In this document: positions 18,808 to 27,654 of the stretch, in pieces
Numbering within the stretch: the first letter of the stretch is position 1
How the letters are laid out: each line of letters begins with the position of its first letter
Assembly (NCBI GenBank): GCA_021325145.1
Contig: JAJPHR010000006.1
Location: 17,441 to 81,440, forward strand
DNA: 64,000 bases
Origin: Verrucomicrobiota bacterium
Lineage (GTDB): Bacteria; Verrucomicrobiota; Verrucomicrobiia; Limisphaerales; Pedosphaeraceae
Reading direction: 5' to 3'
The notes under the pieces: generated by a model
The model's database searches: none
Told to the model about the DNA's origin: nothing
Seen by the model: the letters and a program-made list of their open reading frames with translations, nothing else
Made by a program: the position numbers and the translations under genes

Positions 18808-20610
18808 TTACCTGATCAAGCGGTAAAATGTTTCCGCGTTGCTGGTGGGAATGGTCACCTGCGCATTGCCGTTGGTGATTAGGACGGTGTGGCTGTCGTT
18901 TGACCAGGGGGCGACCGGATTAAGTGTGCTTTGCAAATGGTATCCGGGGAAACTGTTGGTTGGCCAGGAAACAATCAGACTGCTGCCGTTGTTCAACGCG
19001 CTCAAGGTCGGCAGAGGAAGCAGGCCATAGACATTCAACCGATTGGAAAACGTAGCCATGTAAACTTTTCCGTTCGCCACTGTCGGTGCCACGAACTTGG
19101 CATAGTTGCCCAGGCCGTCGCGTGAACTGAGCATGTCCGAATTCCAGAGTTCGGTGGCGACGTTCAGCGCGTTGTACGCGTGCAATGTCCCGGCTACGAC
19201 CGCCTGGTTCGCGCTGCTGAGGGTGTTGACCGAGGCCCAAACGATGCCGCTGTTGGCGTTCGTGCCATTCGCGGAAAGCGACAGGATGCCGCCCGGCTGG
19301 CCGGATCCTCCTACGCCTGCATTTTGCGAATAGACATTCGTTGAAGCGAATTTTCCCATCACGCGGTCGAACTTGTACTGCCGCAGGTGGTCGCTTGTCG
19401 CCGGCCAGATATACGCGTAAGAGCCGTTTGGAGCGTCCCACCACACCGCGCCGCCATGAATCTGATGCGAACCGATATTCCAGCTTTGCACAATGTTCGT
19501 GTCCGCCGTCGCGCCGACTCCGCCCATGTTGTCGCGATTGACGAGGTAGAGCCCGCCGTTTTTGCCTCCGGAGAAGAGCAATGATGTGCCCGGAACCAGC
19601 AGCAGCCCGCCCGAACCCAGATCGCTGTCACTGCTGTTTAGGCTGCTCCAGTTGAACGGAGTAAACCAGCTCGCGCGCGTTAAATTGCCCCCGCTCCTGG
19701 TCAGCTTGAGGAAGGACTCGCCGAAATTCACGGACCCGTCGAAGGTGCCATTGCCGGTGGAAATGTATATATTGCCATTCGTATCCGCCGCCGGTCCCTG
19801 GTTGCTCATCCAAATCCCGGCCTGCGAACCGCTGGGATTCGCATTAAAGGAAATAGGCGCTTGCAGCAGGTTGCTTGTATTGTACCCGACGACCCAGCCG
19901 TGATAAGGGGTCCAATCGCAATGCGAAGACCAGGTGATATACACGTAGCCATTGACGAGCAGCAGCCCAGGGCGCTGGTTTTGCTTGAATGGGTCGAAAA
20001 TCACCCCGCTATTGGTCACGGCGATGACGACCGGGCTGTTTGACACTTCCAGTCCGGTGGTTAGGTCGAGGGCGTGCAGGCGCTGGACGAAGTTGGTGAG
20101 GTTTTCCTTGGTGCGTGCCACCAAGTACAAGGTTGAGGAGGCTGGGTCGATCACCGGTGTGCCGACGATGCCAAAAGCGCCGCTGAAATCTTTGTAGTTG
20201 CCGCTGCAGGCTCCGGTCATATCGGTATTTCGAGGGGCAACAATGTTATTAATCGGGCTGATCAATCGGTTGGTCCAGTATGCGGCGGTTACGGTTGGGT
20301 CATCTGCGTCGAATGCGTAGATCGAGTCGTTGACCGTGCAGACGATTACGAGGTTATGCGCGCCCGCGCCGGGAATATTGACATTGGTCGCTATGAGTGG
20401 CTGGGCATAAATTTGATCGTCCACCGCTCGCGTGTAAAGCAGGCCAAAGGAGTTGGTGTTGACGTTGTTGGTGTTCAGAATTGTTTCCTGAAGATTCATG
20501 CCGGTGCGGCCGTTGTCATTGTGTTGCGTGAGCACGGCAACGGGGCTGGCTTGGACGGATGCCGCCAGCCACAGGCAGCAAAGAATGAGCGGGGTTTTTT
20601 GACGGGACAT
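18808..20610 (-). CDS. Secreted PQQ-like beta-propeller protein
   Basis: About 600 aa with a signal peptide (MSRQKTPLILCCLWLAASVQA). It then opens VAVLTQHNDNGRTGMNLQETILNTNNVNT, followed by propeller-like repeats (IVCTVNDSIYAFDADDP, TLYLVARTKENL, NGNIYISTGNGTFDGS, GKVYMATFSNRLNVYGL). The C-terminal 80 residues (LSALNNGSSLIVSWPTNSF ... ETFYRLIR) form the Ig-like end domain recurrent in secreted proteins of this lineage. It resembles PQQ-dependent dehydrogenase propellers but shows no clear catalytic set, so binding PQQ is not claimed. The start at 20610 is fixed by the signal peptide. Confidence 0.85.
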   Translation of the reverse strand: MSRQKTPLILCCLWLAASVQASPVAVLTQHNDNGRTGMNLQETILNTNNVNTNSFGLLYTRAVDDQIYAQPLIATNVNIPGAGAHNLVIVCTVNDSIYAFDADDPTVTAAYWTNRLISPINNIVAPRNTDMTGACSGNYKDFSGAFGIVGTPVIDPASSTLYLVARTKENLTNFVQRLHALDLTTGLEVSNSPVVIAVTNSGVIFDPFKQNQRPGLLLVNGYVYITWSSHCDWTPYHGWVVGYNTSNLLQAPISFNANPSGSQAGIWMSNQGPAADTNGNIYISTGNGTFDGSVNFGESFLKLTRSGGNLTRASWFTPFNWSSLNSSDSDLGSGGLLLVPGTSLLFSGGKNGGLYLVNRDNMGGVGATADTNIVQSWNIGSHQIHGGAVWWDAPNGSYAYIWPATSDHLRQYKFDRVMGKFASTNVYSQNAGVGGSGQPGGILSLSANGTNANSGIVWASVNTLSSANQAVVAGTLHAYNALNVATELWNSDMLSSRDGLGNYAKFVAPTVANGKVYMATFSNRLNVYGLLPLPTLSALNNGSSLIVSWPTNSFPGYHLQSTLNPVAPWSNDSHTVLITNGNAQVTIPTSNAETFYRLIR

Positions 20611-20720
20611 AATGATTCTGCTTTCGACAGTTTTACACAATATAACTGATGGCGAACAATGTCTTTTACTCCAATCGGGAACAAAAGTAAAGAAATCGCT
20701 GCAAGGTCTCAGTCATCAGG

Positions 20721-20755
20721 CGGAGCGCGGAACTCCAGCTCTGCTCGATGATGCG
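20721..20755 (+). repeat. Copy of the palindrome half found in the NRPS gene
   Basis: 25 of 27 bases match 3043-3069. It lies in the gap between the propeller gene and the response regulator gene. Confidence 0.7.
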
Positions 20756-20779
20756 CCACGCGTGCAACAGAACCCAGGC

Positions 20780-21400
20780 TCAGTCGCGGGCGGTGAGGAC
20801 TTCGAGGGCACGCAATGTGGCCGAGGCGCGGTTTTCGGTTCCGAGCTTTTTATAGATGTGTTCCAGATGCTTTTTCGCCGTGGCCGGGCTGATGTCGAGG
20901 ATGGTCCCAATTTCAGAATTGGTTTTGCCTTGGGCCATCCAAAGGAGGATTTCCGCCTCGCGAGGCGACAGCCCGAGGGCTTCCAGCGGTCGAGGCGATT
21001 TAAACTCAGGCCGGAATTTTGTCCGGTTCTGGCGCCGCCGCTCGAGGCGCGCGCGAATGGCGCCCAGCAATTCATCAACGCGAACGGGTTTGGCGAGATA
21101 ATCGTCCGCGCCGAGGTCCATCCCGGCGCGCACATCTCCCCGTTCGGCTTTCGCGGTTAGGAAAATAAAAGGAATCCGCGCAGTCTGCGAATCGCCGCGA
21201 AGTGATTCGAGCACGGCATGTCCGTCGATTCCCGGCATGAGCAGGTCGCAAAGGATCAGATCGGGCAACTCCCTTTTGGCGAGCGCCAGCCCTTCCGCGC
21301 CGCCCGCCGCAACGAGTGCCTGAAATCCTTCCAACTCCAGCACTTCCCTGAGATTGGTCCGCAGGTCGGGTTCGTCTTCAATAATCAGAATTTTGGTCAT
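20780..21400 (-). CDS. Response regulator, receiver + LuxR-type HTH
   Basis: 206 aa. The receiver has acidic pocket IIEDEPD, phosphoacceptor Asp in LILCDLLMPGIDGH, Thr in IFLTAKAE and Lys in LAKPVRVDEL. A LuxR/NarL helix-turn-helix follows (LSPREAEILLWMAQGKTNSEIGTILDISPATAKKHLEHIYKKLG). No histidine kinase is adjacent. It is transcribed divergently from the secreted CxxCH protein gene at 21556 and might control it, but that is inference from position only. ATG 21400 (MTKILIIEDE) is preferred to an upstream in-frame start six codons earlier. Confidence 0.92.
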   Translation of the reverse strand: MTKILIIEDEPDLRTNLREVLELEGFQALVAAGGAEGLALAKRELPDLILCDLLMPGIDGHAVLESLRGDSQTARIPFIFLTAKAERGDVRAGMDLGADDYLAKPVRVDELLGAIRARLERRRQNRTKFRPEFKSPRPLEALGLSPREAEILLWMAQGKTNSEIGTILDISPATAKKHLEHIYKKLGTENRASATLRALEVLTARD

Positions 21401-21555
21401 AGCGGCGTTGGTATCCAATTTCTGCCAAAAATCACCGGGATTGTAAACAGTTTTGTTTATATTTTTTCAGAAGTGCCACTTCCGGGACGTGTCCGGCGGC
21501 ATACGCCGTTCGGCTAATTGACCAACTCCGCCGTTTACCCGACCTTCACCCCCTG

Positions 21556-24234
21556 ATGAGCAGGAGATTTCTGAGTATAATACTGACTATCGCGGGTGTC
21601 TGGACGGGCGCCCTGGCTGCCCGGGGCGTGGTCGCCACCACGAACCCCATTGTCTTTGTCACGCAGCCGCCTATACCGCGCGAATTGAACAGCACGGTAT
21701 CCAACACGTTCTTGTCCGTCGTCACGATTTTTGGAAATCACCTGTCCGACACCGCGCACGCGGCCCGCGGCGGGGATTTGTGGCTCCGCTATACCAATGG
21801 CGTCCTGCTGAACCTGACTCGTGCCGCTGGCTACGGCGTCTATGGGACGCAGCATACCAACGGCATCGCCGTGCGCGACCCGCAAATCCATTGGAGCGGC
21901 GGCAGGGTCCTGTTCAGCATGGTTGTTGGCGCGCCCACTTCGCCCACCGATACCAACACTTTTTTTTGGCAATTGTACGAATTGACGAACCTGAGCGCCG
22001 TGATCGCCAACTCAAATACCCCGCCGGTCATAGTCAAGGTGCCAAATCAGCCGGCGAACTACAATAACGTCAGCCCCTACTACACCAGCACTGGCCGGCT
22101 GATTTTTACCAGCGACCGTCCGCTGAACAACCAGTCTTTTCTCTATCCACAGCGTGATGAATACAAAGGCGCGCCCACCGTTACCGGCACCTACAGCCTC
22201 GATCCGGCCACGGGCGATTTGCGTTTGCTCCAACATCTGCCCAGCGGCGGCTTCAATCCTTTCGTGGACAGCTTCGGGCGTTTGGTTGTGACGCGTTGGG
22301 ATCATTTGGTGCAGGACGCCAATGCCACCGACGACCGACTGGGCCGTTCCACGAATGGGGCGCTGGATTTTCTCAGCGAAACTCCGAACGCGTTCACGCA
22401 ATCCACGAATCTCCTCGAAACCTTTCCCGAACCGGTGGATTTCGACACCAATTATGCCGCGGCGCTCGGAGTGAATCCAAACGGCTTCAACCTGCTGCTC
22501 CCCTGGGCGCTGGACCAAAATGGCGGGAATGAAGAAGTGCTCAATCACGTCGGACGCCATGAATTGGTCTTCAGTGGACTGCCTTCCTTCACCAACGATC
22601 CGAATCTTTTCGCCTTCAGCAATTCACCGTCACGCGCGGTTTTCGGCATTGAAAGCGCCAATACGAATTATCTGGGCAGCCTGATTCAAATCACCGAGGA
22701 TCCGCGCAATCCGGGGACCTATTTCGGCTTGGACGCGCAGGATATTTCTATCTTCGGCGGCGCGCATGCGGCCGGACAGATCATTACGCTCACGGGTGGA
22801 ATGGGACTAAATCCCACTGGAATGGTTGTCAGTTATCTCACGCCCAAGGCGGGCTCTGTTGGACCGAATTCGTTCGGCCTTTATCGCAACCCGCTGCCGA
22901 TGTCCGATGGCTCGCTCATTGCCGCCTTCACCCGCACGTTCACGAGCACCAACTTTGGTTTCGACACCAACCTGGGCACGGCTTCCGCGCCGATTTCCAT
23001 GTATCAATTCCGATTGATGACCCTGGCGAACACCGGCAGCTCCTGGACCACCAACCAGTTGCTCACCGGCGGCTTGACCAATGTCGCGGTTTACTGGGAT
23101 GGCGCTACCTTGGTGACCAATGCCGGGCCGCTCTGGGAATTGCAACCGGTGGAAGTGCGCGCTCGACCCGTTCCGCCGCTGATCAACACGGGAGTCGCCC
23201 CGATCGAACAACAAGTATTCGCCGACGAAGGCGTGGACTTGCCCACATTCCAGGCGGACCTCGCCCAACGCGGTCTGGCGCTCGTGGTCAGCCGCAACGT
23301 CACCGCCCGCGATGCCGCGGACAGGCAACAACCTTATAACCTCCAGGTGCCCGGCGGAGTTCAAACCCTCGGCACGAACACCGGCAAAATTTACAACATC
23401 ACGCACCTGCAATATCTTCAGGCCGATTTCCTGCGCGGCTACACGCTCGGCGCCACGAACATCCAGCCCGGCCGCCGCGTGCTGGCAGTCCCCATGCACG
23501 CTGCGACAAATTTCAATTACGCGAGCAGCAAAACCAACGCGCCCCCCGGCGGCACCGAACTCATGTCCGACGGCTCGCAAGCCACCATCATTCCCGCCGG
23601 ACGCGCGGTCACGTGGCAGCTTACGGGTGTAACCAACGAAAGCATCGTCAAGGAGCGTTATTGGATCAATTTCCGCCCGGGGGAAATCCGCACCTGCGCG
23701 AATTGCCACGGCATCAATGACAAGGACCAGGCCGGACGCCCCGCGCCCACCAACGCGCCGCTCGCCCTGCGCCAACTGCTGCACTATTGGAAAACAAATG
23801 CTGCCACGACCTATCCACTCACGGTCAGCCAGGGAACCGGCAGCGGCGCTTACGGCGCGGGTTCCATCCTGAGCCTCACCGCCAACCCGCCGCCCTCGGG
23901 TCAGGCTTTCGCGCAATGGAACGGTGCGGGAGTCAGTAACGCCACCGCCCCGACCACCTTATTCATCATGCCGCCCACCAATACGGTGGTCAGCGCCACA
24001 TACACGAACCTTCCAGCGCCCCAAATCAGTTCCACCCAGGCTGGAGCCGGAAACCAATTGCAAATCCAGAGCCTGGGAATAGCAGGCCAGGCCTACGTGC
24101 TGCAACGCACCACCAACTTCGTCAACTGGATTGACGTCAGCACCAACAACGCGGACACCGGCGGGCATTTTCTTTGGAATGTCCCGATTGATCCCACGAC
24201 GCCGGGCCAGTTTTTCCGCGTGAGATTTCCGTGA
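21556..24234 (+). CDS. Large secreted protein with TolB-like region, single CxxCH and InlB-type repeat
   Basis: 892 aa with signal peptide (MSRRFLSIILTIAGVWTGALA). The first 500 residues look like a beta-propeller/TolB-like fold (STGRLIFTSDRP, TYSLDPATGDLRLLQHLP, DSFGRLVVTRWDH). A single haem c motif CANCH is at residues 714-718 (FRPGEIRTCANCHGIND), in a setting like the C-terminal part of hydrazine-synthase-alpha-like proteins. Residues about 750-820 match an InlB B-repeat-like beta domain (TVSQGTGSGAYGAGSILSL, NTVVSATYTN), and the end is an FFRVRFP Ig-like tail. Function is unknown; electron transfer is suggested only by the one haem motif. Confidence 0.82.
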   Translation: MSRRFLSIILTIAGVWTGALAARGVVATTNPIVFVTQPPIPRELNSTVSNTFLSVVTIFGNHLSDTAHAARGGDLWLRYTNGVLLNLTRAAGYGVYGTQHTNGIAVRDPQIHWSGGRVLFSMVVGAPTSPTDTNTFFWQLYELTNLSAVIANSNTPPVIVKVPNQPANYNNVSPYYTSTGRLIFTSDRPLNNQSFLYPQRDEYKGAPTVTGTYSLDPATGDLRLLQHLPSGGFNPFVDSFGRLVVTRWDHLVQDANATDDRLGRSTNGALDFLSETPNAFTQSTNLLETFPEPVDFDTNYAAALGVNPNGFNLLLPWALDQNGGNEEVLNHVGRHELVFSGLPSFTNDPNLFAFSNSPSRAVFGIESANTNYLGSLIQITEDPRNPGTYFGLDAQDISIFGGAHAAGQIITLTGGMGLNPTGMVVSYLTPKAGSVGPNSFGLYRNPLPMSDGSLIAAFTRTFTSTNFGFDTNLGTASAPISMYQFRLMTLANTGSSWTTNQLLTGGLTNVAVYWDGATLVTNAGPLWELQPVEVRARPVPPLINTGVAPIEQQVFADEGVDLPTFQADLAQRGLALVVSRNVTARDAADRQQPYNLQVPGGVQTLGTNTGKIYNITHLQYLQADFLRGYTLGATNIQPGRRVLAVPMHAATNFNYASSKTNAPPGGTELMSDGSQATIIPAGRAVTWQLTGVTNESIVKERYWINFRPGEIRTCANCHGINDKDQAGRPAPTNAPLALRQLLHYWKTNAATTYPLTVSQGTGSGAYGAGSILSLTANPPPSGQAFAQWNGAGVSNATAPTTLFIMPPTNTVVSATYTNLPAPQISSTQAGAGNQLQIQSLGIAGQAYVLQRTTNFVNWIDVSTNNADTGGHFLWNVPIDPTTPGQFFRVRFP

Positions 24235-24250
24235 GATCAACGTGCGCCAG

Positions 24251-24330
24251 TATGGAGTCCCGCATTTAGGCGGCAAGGTGCACACAAGGTAGGTGTGCAA
24301 AATGTCACACTGACTGAAGCCGGGACTTCA
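24251..24330 (+). repeat. Family-A element (terminal inverted repeat TGGAGTCCCG/CGGGACTTCA)
   Basis: The head at 24251-24280 (TATGGAGTCCCGCATTTAGG) and the tail at 24316-24330 (GAAGCCGGGACTTCA) match the ends of the element at 26491-26602 in opposite orientation, with unrelated middles. This is the layout of a small non-autonomous element. Confidence 0.6.
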
Positions 24331-24381
24331 AACTTCAGAGTCTCTCCTCTCACTTGGAATTTGCGGCGTGCTTTTGCGCGT

Positions 24382-25296
24382 TCACGGCGTTAAAATCTCC
24401 GGACGCAGCCGCCCAACATTCGCGCTCGGCATACGCTGATCGATGCTGCCGGCGACCGGTTTCTCGCGACCGACATGGCTGTCGCAGAATAGCACGTTCG
24501 CGGTGGCTTGATGCCGAAAATGTGCCGTGGCCTCGTTCAGATTCGTGCTGACATAAAAAAATTCCTCGAGCATCGGGTTCGAAGGCGAGGCGGGAGCGAG
24601 GAACGTGTTCACTTGTGCCGCATCGGCCAGGAGGGCGATTCCGGTGGTGGAAACGAGTTTGGAAACATTCATCGGCTTGATGGGCGAGGAAAGGTGCAGG
24701 TTATAACCGTAACCGTACGCGGCGGCAGTCGCTTTAAGTTTGAATTGGGAAGAGGAGTAGTTAAGCGCGGGGCAGATCTCGATGCCGCGCCCCTGCAGGT
24801 ACGGATAAAGTGCGCCCTGGGTTATGTCGAACGTGCGCTGGCCTTCGGTCCCGTTTTGCAGCCAGCCGAACCAATACGTTTGCCCGCCATTGGTCGGACC
24901 GAGAAGATACGCAAAAAAATTTCCGGCGTTGTCGTCGAGGTACATTTGAGCGGCGAAACCGAACTGATGCAGGCTGCTGGCGCATTGGACCCGTTGCGCG
25001 GAAGCCTTGCTCCGGTTCAGGGCCGGCAGGAGCAGCGCGGCAAGAATGGCGATGATTGCGATGACGACGAGCAGTTCGACCAATGTAAATGCCCTGGCGC
25101 AGCGGGCGGGCTCGTGATCCTGATTGGAAACCAGATCCGGTTTTCGTTTGGCCAGGCTGGCCAGCGTGCGGCGTTTTTCCGGCTCTGTCAGACGCAGCCA
25201 GGAAGTAATTTCCGCCAGAGTTCTGAAGCACCCTGCGCAAAAGCCCGTCGCTGGGTCCATTTGGCAAATCCGATTGCAAGGTGAATCTGTTTTCAA
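24382..25296 (-). CDS. DUF1289 domain fused to an H-X9-DG-type prepilin
   Basis: 304 aa, TTG start at 25296 with a GAGGAA ribosome-binding site seven bases upstream. Residues 1-50 form a full DUF1289 domain with its four Cys ([20 protein letters not shown]). After a short basic linker comes a type IV prepilin signal, [18 protein letters not shown], with Ala instead of Gly at -1 and the usual Glu+5. The pseudopilin body has mature N-helix, CxSxLHQFG and a C-terminal variant of the H-X9-DG motif ([15 protein letters not shown], Ser replacing Gly). DUF1289 is normally a separate small protein. If processed as usual, DUF1289 would be a 69-residue leader. It is the third gene behind the cobalamin riboswitch, after a 145-base gap. 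Confidence 0.85.
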   Translation of the reverse strand: MKTDSPCNRICQMDPATGFCAGCFRTLAEITSWLRLTEPEKRRTLASLAKRKPDLVSNQDHEPARCARAFTLVELLVVIAIIAILAALLLPALNRSKASAQRVQCASSLHQFGFAAQMYLDDNAGNFFAYLLGPTNGGQTYWFGWLQNGTEGQRTFDITQGALYPYLQGRGIEICPALNYSSSQFKLKATAAAYGYGYNLHLSSPIKPMNVSKLVSTTGIALLADAAQVNTFLAPASPSNPMLEEFFYVSTNLNEATAHFRHQATANVLFCDSHVGREKPVAGSIDQRMPSANVGRLRPEILTP

Positions 25297-25441
25297 GGTA
25301 ATTCCTCAGTTGGAACGGGGTACGGCCTCGGGCGGAGTGTGCCCGTCCCCATGGCGCACTCCGACACAGGCTATTTCTATCCAAAACCGAGTCATTACTT
25401 TCACGAACTTTCCTTCCGGGACGACGAGCGGGTTTGCTTTT

Positions 25442-26440
25442 TCACGGGCGCGTGGCCCGAACACGATAAAATGCCGCGCTTGCTGGCGCGTTTGTGTCGG
25501 ACAAAACCAATGCCCCATTCACGCCCGGCGTATCCGCGGTCGCATTCGTCCACGACCGAAAGTCGGTCGTTCGTTCGAGCGTGTAAAGCCAATTGGTGCG
25601 GCTGCTGAACTGGACTTGGTGGGAGCCGTTCACAAGTCCGGCCGTGATGGTGCTCAAAGGTGGCGAAGGAATCGTAATCGCAAGATTGTCCACCGCGCCG
25701 TGCGCGAGCAGCGAATCATAGTTGTCGCCAATGTCGCTGTAGCTGTTGATCGAAAAGGTGTCCACGCGGAAATCGGTGAACGTGGAAAAATCCGTCAACA
25801 CCACGTTGTCCACCGGACCGAACGGCTCGTTTGTGGGCGTCAGGAGGGTCATCGTCGTAACCAGCGTCTGGTTGCTGGCGGTGTACGTCATCTGAACGTG
25901 GAACGCATCCTCGTTGGTCATGACAAGTTCATCGAAGGCGTAGGCAAACGTAAAATTGGTCGAAATAAACGTCGGCGAGACTGTTTCCGGAATTGGCCCA
26001 AAGAGAGGATCCACGGCGTACGGAAAATAGTCGAACTCAGCCACGTTCACCGCATTGCTGACTGCGCCCCGCACGTAACCATTCCGCGTCGCCTGCCCGA
26101 AATTCAGAAAGCCAATCGCCACTTGCAGGGGATCGGGTTTGTTCGGGTTCACGCCCGCTTGGATGTCGTGGAGCAGGAGGTCGAACGAGATTTGAAAATC
26201 GTCATCCTTGCCGAGAGTGGTTCCGAGGGGATGGTAGAAGTAACTGTTGGGTTGCGATGAATCCCAGATGACCTCGAGATTCTGGTTGGTGGTGTTCCAG
26301 TGAAACAGATTCGAGTCACCAAAAACCCGCCAGCCATGGTCGGCGGGATTGGTGGAAAAGTCTTCGGTGATGGTTGCCGCGCCGGCCAGCGAAACGCAGG
26401 CCGCACAAACGAATAAGACGAGCATTCTTTTATAGTTCAT
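25442..26440 (-). CDS. Secreted LamG/concanavalin-like beta-sandwich protein
   Basis: 332 aa with signal peptide (MNYKRMLVLFVCAACVSLAGA). The opening ATITEDFSTNPADHGWRVFGD and later DDFQISFDLLLHD pattern fit a LamG-like beta-sandwich, and the C-terminus (YTLERTTDFRSWTNATADTP ... AAFYRVRATRP) is the recurring end domain of secreted proteins here. No catalytic residues are recognised, so a ligand-binding role is likeliest. The gap to the upstream PEP-CTERM gene is 23 bases, so both are probably on one transcript under the cobalamin riboswitch. Confidence 0.8.
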   Translation of the reverse strand: MNYKRMLVLFVCAACVSLAGAATITEDFSTNPADHGWRVFGDSNLFHWNTTNQNLEVIWDSSQPNSYFYHPLGTTLGKDDDFQISFDLLLHDIQAGVNPNKPDPLQVAIGFLNFGQATRNGYVRGAVSNAVNVAEFDYFPYAVDPLFGPIPETVSPTFISTNFTFAYAFDELVMTNEDAFHVQMTYTASNQTLVTTMTLLTPTNEPFGPVDNVVLTDFSTFTDFRVDTFSINSYSDIGDNYDSLLAHGAVDNLAITIPSPPLSTITAGLVNGSHQVQFSSRTNWLYTLERTTDFRSWTNATADTPGVNGALVLSDTNAPASAAFYRVRATRP

Positions 26441-26463
26441 GGGGTGTTGAATTAAGGTTTGAA

Positions 26464-27411
26464 TTAAATTGAAGAGCCTGGCTCCTTAAGGCATGGAGTC
26501 CCGGCTTCGGCCGGTGGGGCGTCCACCAAATGAAGCGCGTTGAAGGTTCCAGAGCCGATCGCGTTTGCGCGCGCAACACCGCTTAAAGGCGGGACTCCAT
26601 ACCTTTGCTGGCCGGACAGTTGCGCTGCCACTGGACCTGTTTGCAATCCCGCTCTCCACTTGTGCGCCAACAGAAGGAGGACAATACCCGCCAGCCCGAT
26701 CGTCATCGCCGACGGCTCCGGCGTGATGGAAATGGCATCCAAATCCACCACGCCGCTTTGCACTTCGAGTCTGATGAAATCCGCGCTCGGCAAATCCACG
26801 TTGTTGCCATCGCTGTCCTGCGCCCAGGCGAGGTCGTAGCCCGCGCCGCCCGCCGAACCGCTATAAAGCGAGCGGATGCCCGCCAGAGTTTGACCGGTGA
26901 AATCATTGAGGCCCAATGTGGGATTGACCGGAATTTGCGGATTGCCGCTTCCGTCCGTGGGAAATAATTGGCCCACGGGAGGCGCCAGCGCCGGGTTGAG
27001 CGTGTACCAGGTGGAACCGTCGGGACTCACCTGCACCAGCGTCGAAGCGGCATGATTAAAGAGCCCGCTGACAGTCCCGCCGCTGCTTTTGGTGAAAAAC
27101 TCGTTCGCAAATAGAATGAAATTCACTCCGAACGGAGCGGACGGGTCGTTCAAAATCGGTGTGTTGAGCTGCAGGGTGATTTCACCTCCCGCCCCGATCG
27201 AAACAATCTGGCTGGTTGAAAAAGGCGGGGCAAACGGCGTCACCGAAGCGCCCGATGCCGGGGCTCCCAGTGCGGCGCTGCCATTGGTGAAGGCGGTCGC
27301 AAAACCGGTGCCGGTATTGTAGGAAATAACGGCATTGGCGAATTGCGCGTGAATGGTTTGGGGGACGACGAGAGCACTGGCCAACGCCAGCGCCAGACAG
27401 ACATTTTTCAT
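26464..27411 (-). CDS. PEP-CTERM secreted protein behind a cobalamin riboswitch
   Basis: 315 aa. Signal peptide MKNVCLALALASALVVPQTIHA, then a domain of about 210 residues with ITLQLNTPILNDPSAPFGVNFILFANEFF and WAQDSDGNNVDLPSADFIRLE. A PEP-CTERM sorting signal begins near residue 233 (TPEPSAMTIGLAGIVLLLLA followed by HKWR). Such signals are cut by exosortase, which is not in the window. Oddly, about 60 residues follow the basic stop, and 26491-26602 shows they are translated from a repeat element. First gene after the riboswitch, hence probably cobalamin-repressed. Surface capture of cobalamin is an inference. ATG 27411 is preferred to TTG 27426. Confidence 0.85.
   Translation of the reverse strand: MKNVCLALALASALVVPQTIHAQFANAVISYNTGTGFATAFTNGSAALGAPASGASVTPFAPPFSTSQIVSIGAGGEITLQLNTPILNDPSAPFGVNFILFANEFFTKSSGGTVSGLFNHAASTLVQVSPDGSTWYTLNPALAPPVGQLFPTDGSGNPQIPVNPTLGLNDFTGQTLAGIRSLYSGSAGGAGYDLAWAQDSDGNNVDLPSADFIRLEVQSGVVDLDAISITPEPSAMTIGLAGIVLLLLAHKWRAGLQTGPVAAQLSGQQRYGVPPLSGVARANAIGSGTFNALHLVDAPPAEAGTPCLKEPGSSI
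26491..26602 (-). repeat. Family-A element forming the tail of the PEP-CTERM gene
   Basis: Terminal inverted repeats TATGGAGTCCCGCC and GCCGGGACTCCATGC lie about 112 bp apart. The element encodes roughly 37 of the residues after the PEP-CTERM basic cluster. The head matches 24251, 31084 and 12982. Confidence 0.7.
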
Positions 27412-27520
27412 ACGCTGATCTTTCAATGTTTCCGCGAGTTAAGCGGAAGGGTTGTGATTGAGAGACCAGCGCGGAGCCAAAAGGACTTTGTTCAGATGGC
27501 CGTCAGGACAACGGCCTAAA

Positions 27521-27560
27521 AGAAAAAACCTTCAGACTCCGGCAAAACGGGGAATGAAGG
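27521..27560 (-). terminator. Intrinsic terminator between riboswitch and first gene
   Basis: On the minus strand CCTTCA...TGAAGG encloses an inner CCG/CGG stem (27529-27560) and is followed by a run of six Ts then CTTTT (27521-27528). It lies 100 bases after the aptamer and 110 bases before the gene start, so it could be the riboswitch's expression platform. Confidence 0.65.
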
Positions 27561-27654
27561 CATTCAACGGATCCCGCTCCGCACAAGCGGAACGGGCTGG
27601 CCTCATCCTTCTCTTGACGGAGAAGTTGGTCCCGCAAAGCGGAACCACGACGAG

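Noticed and set aside
22807..23916. Open frame antisense to the secreted CxxCH protein
   Set aside because: Low-complexity Gly/Arg/Val translation and no start context. The sense protein has a signal peptide and family features.
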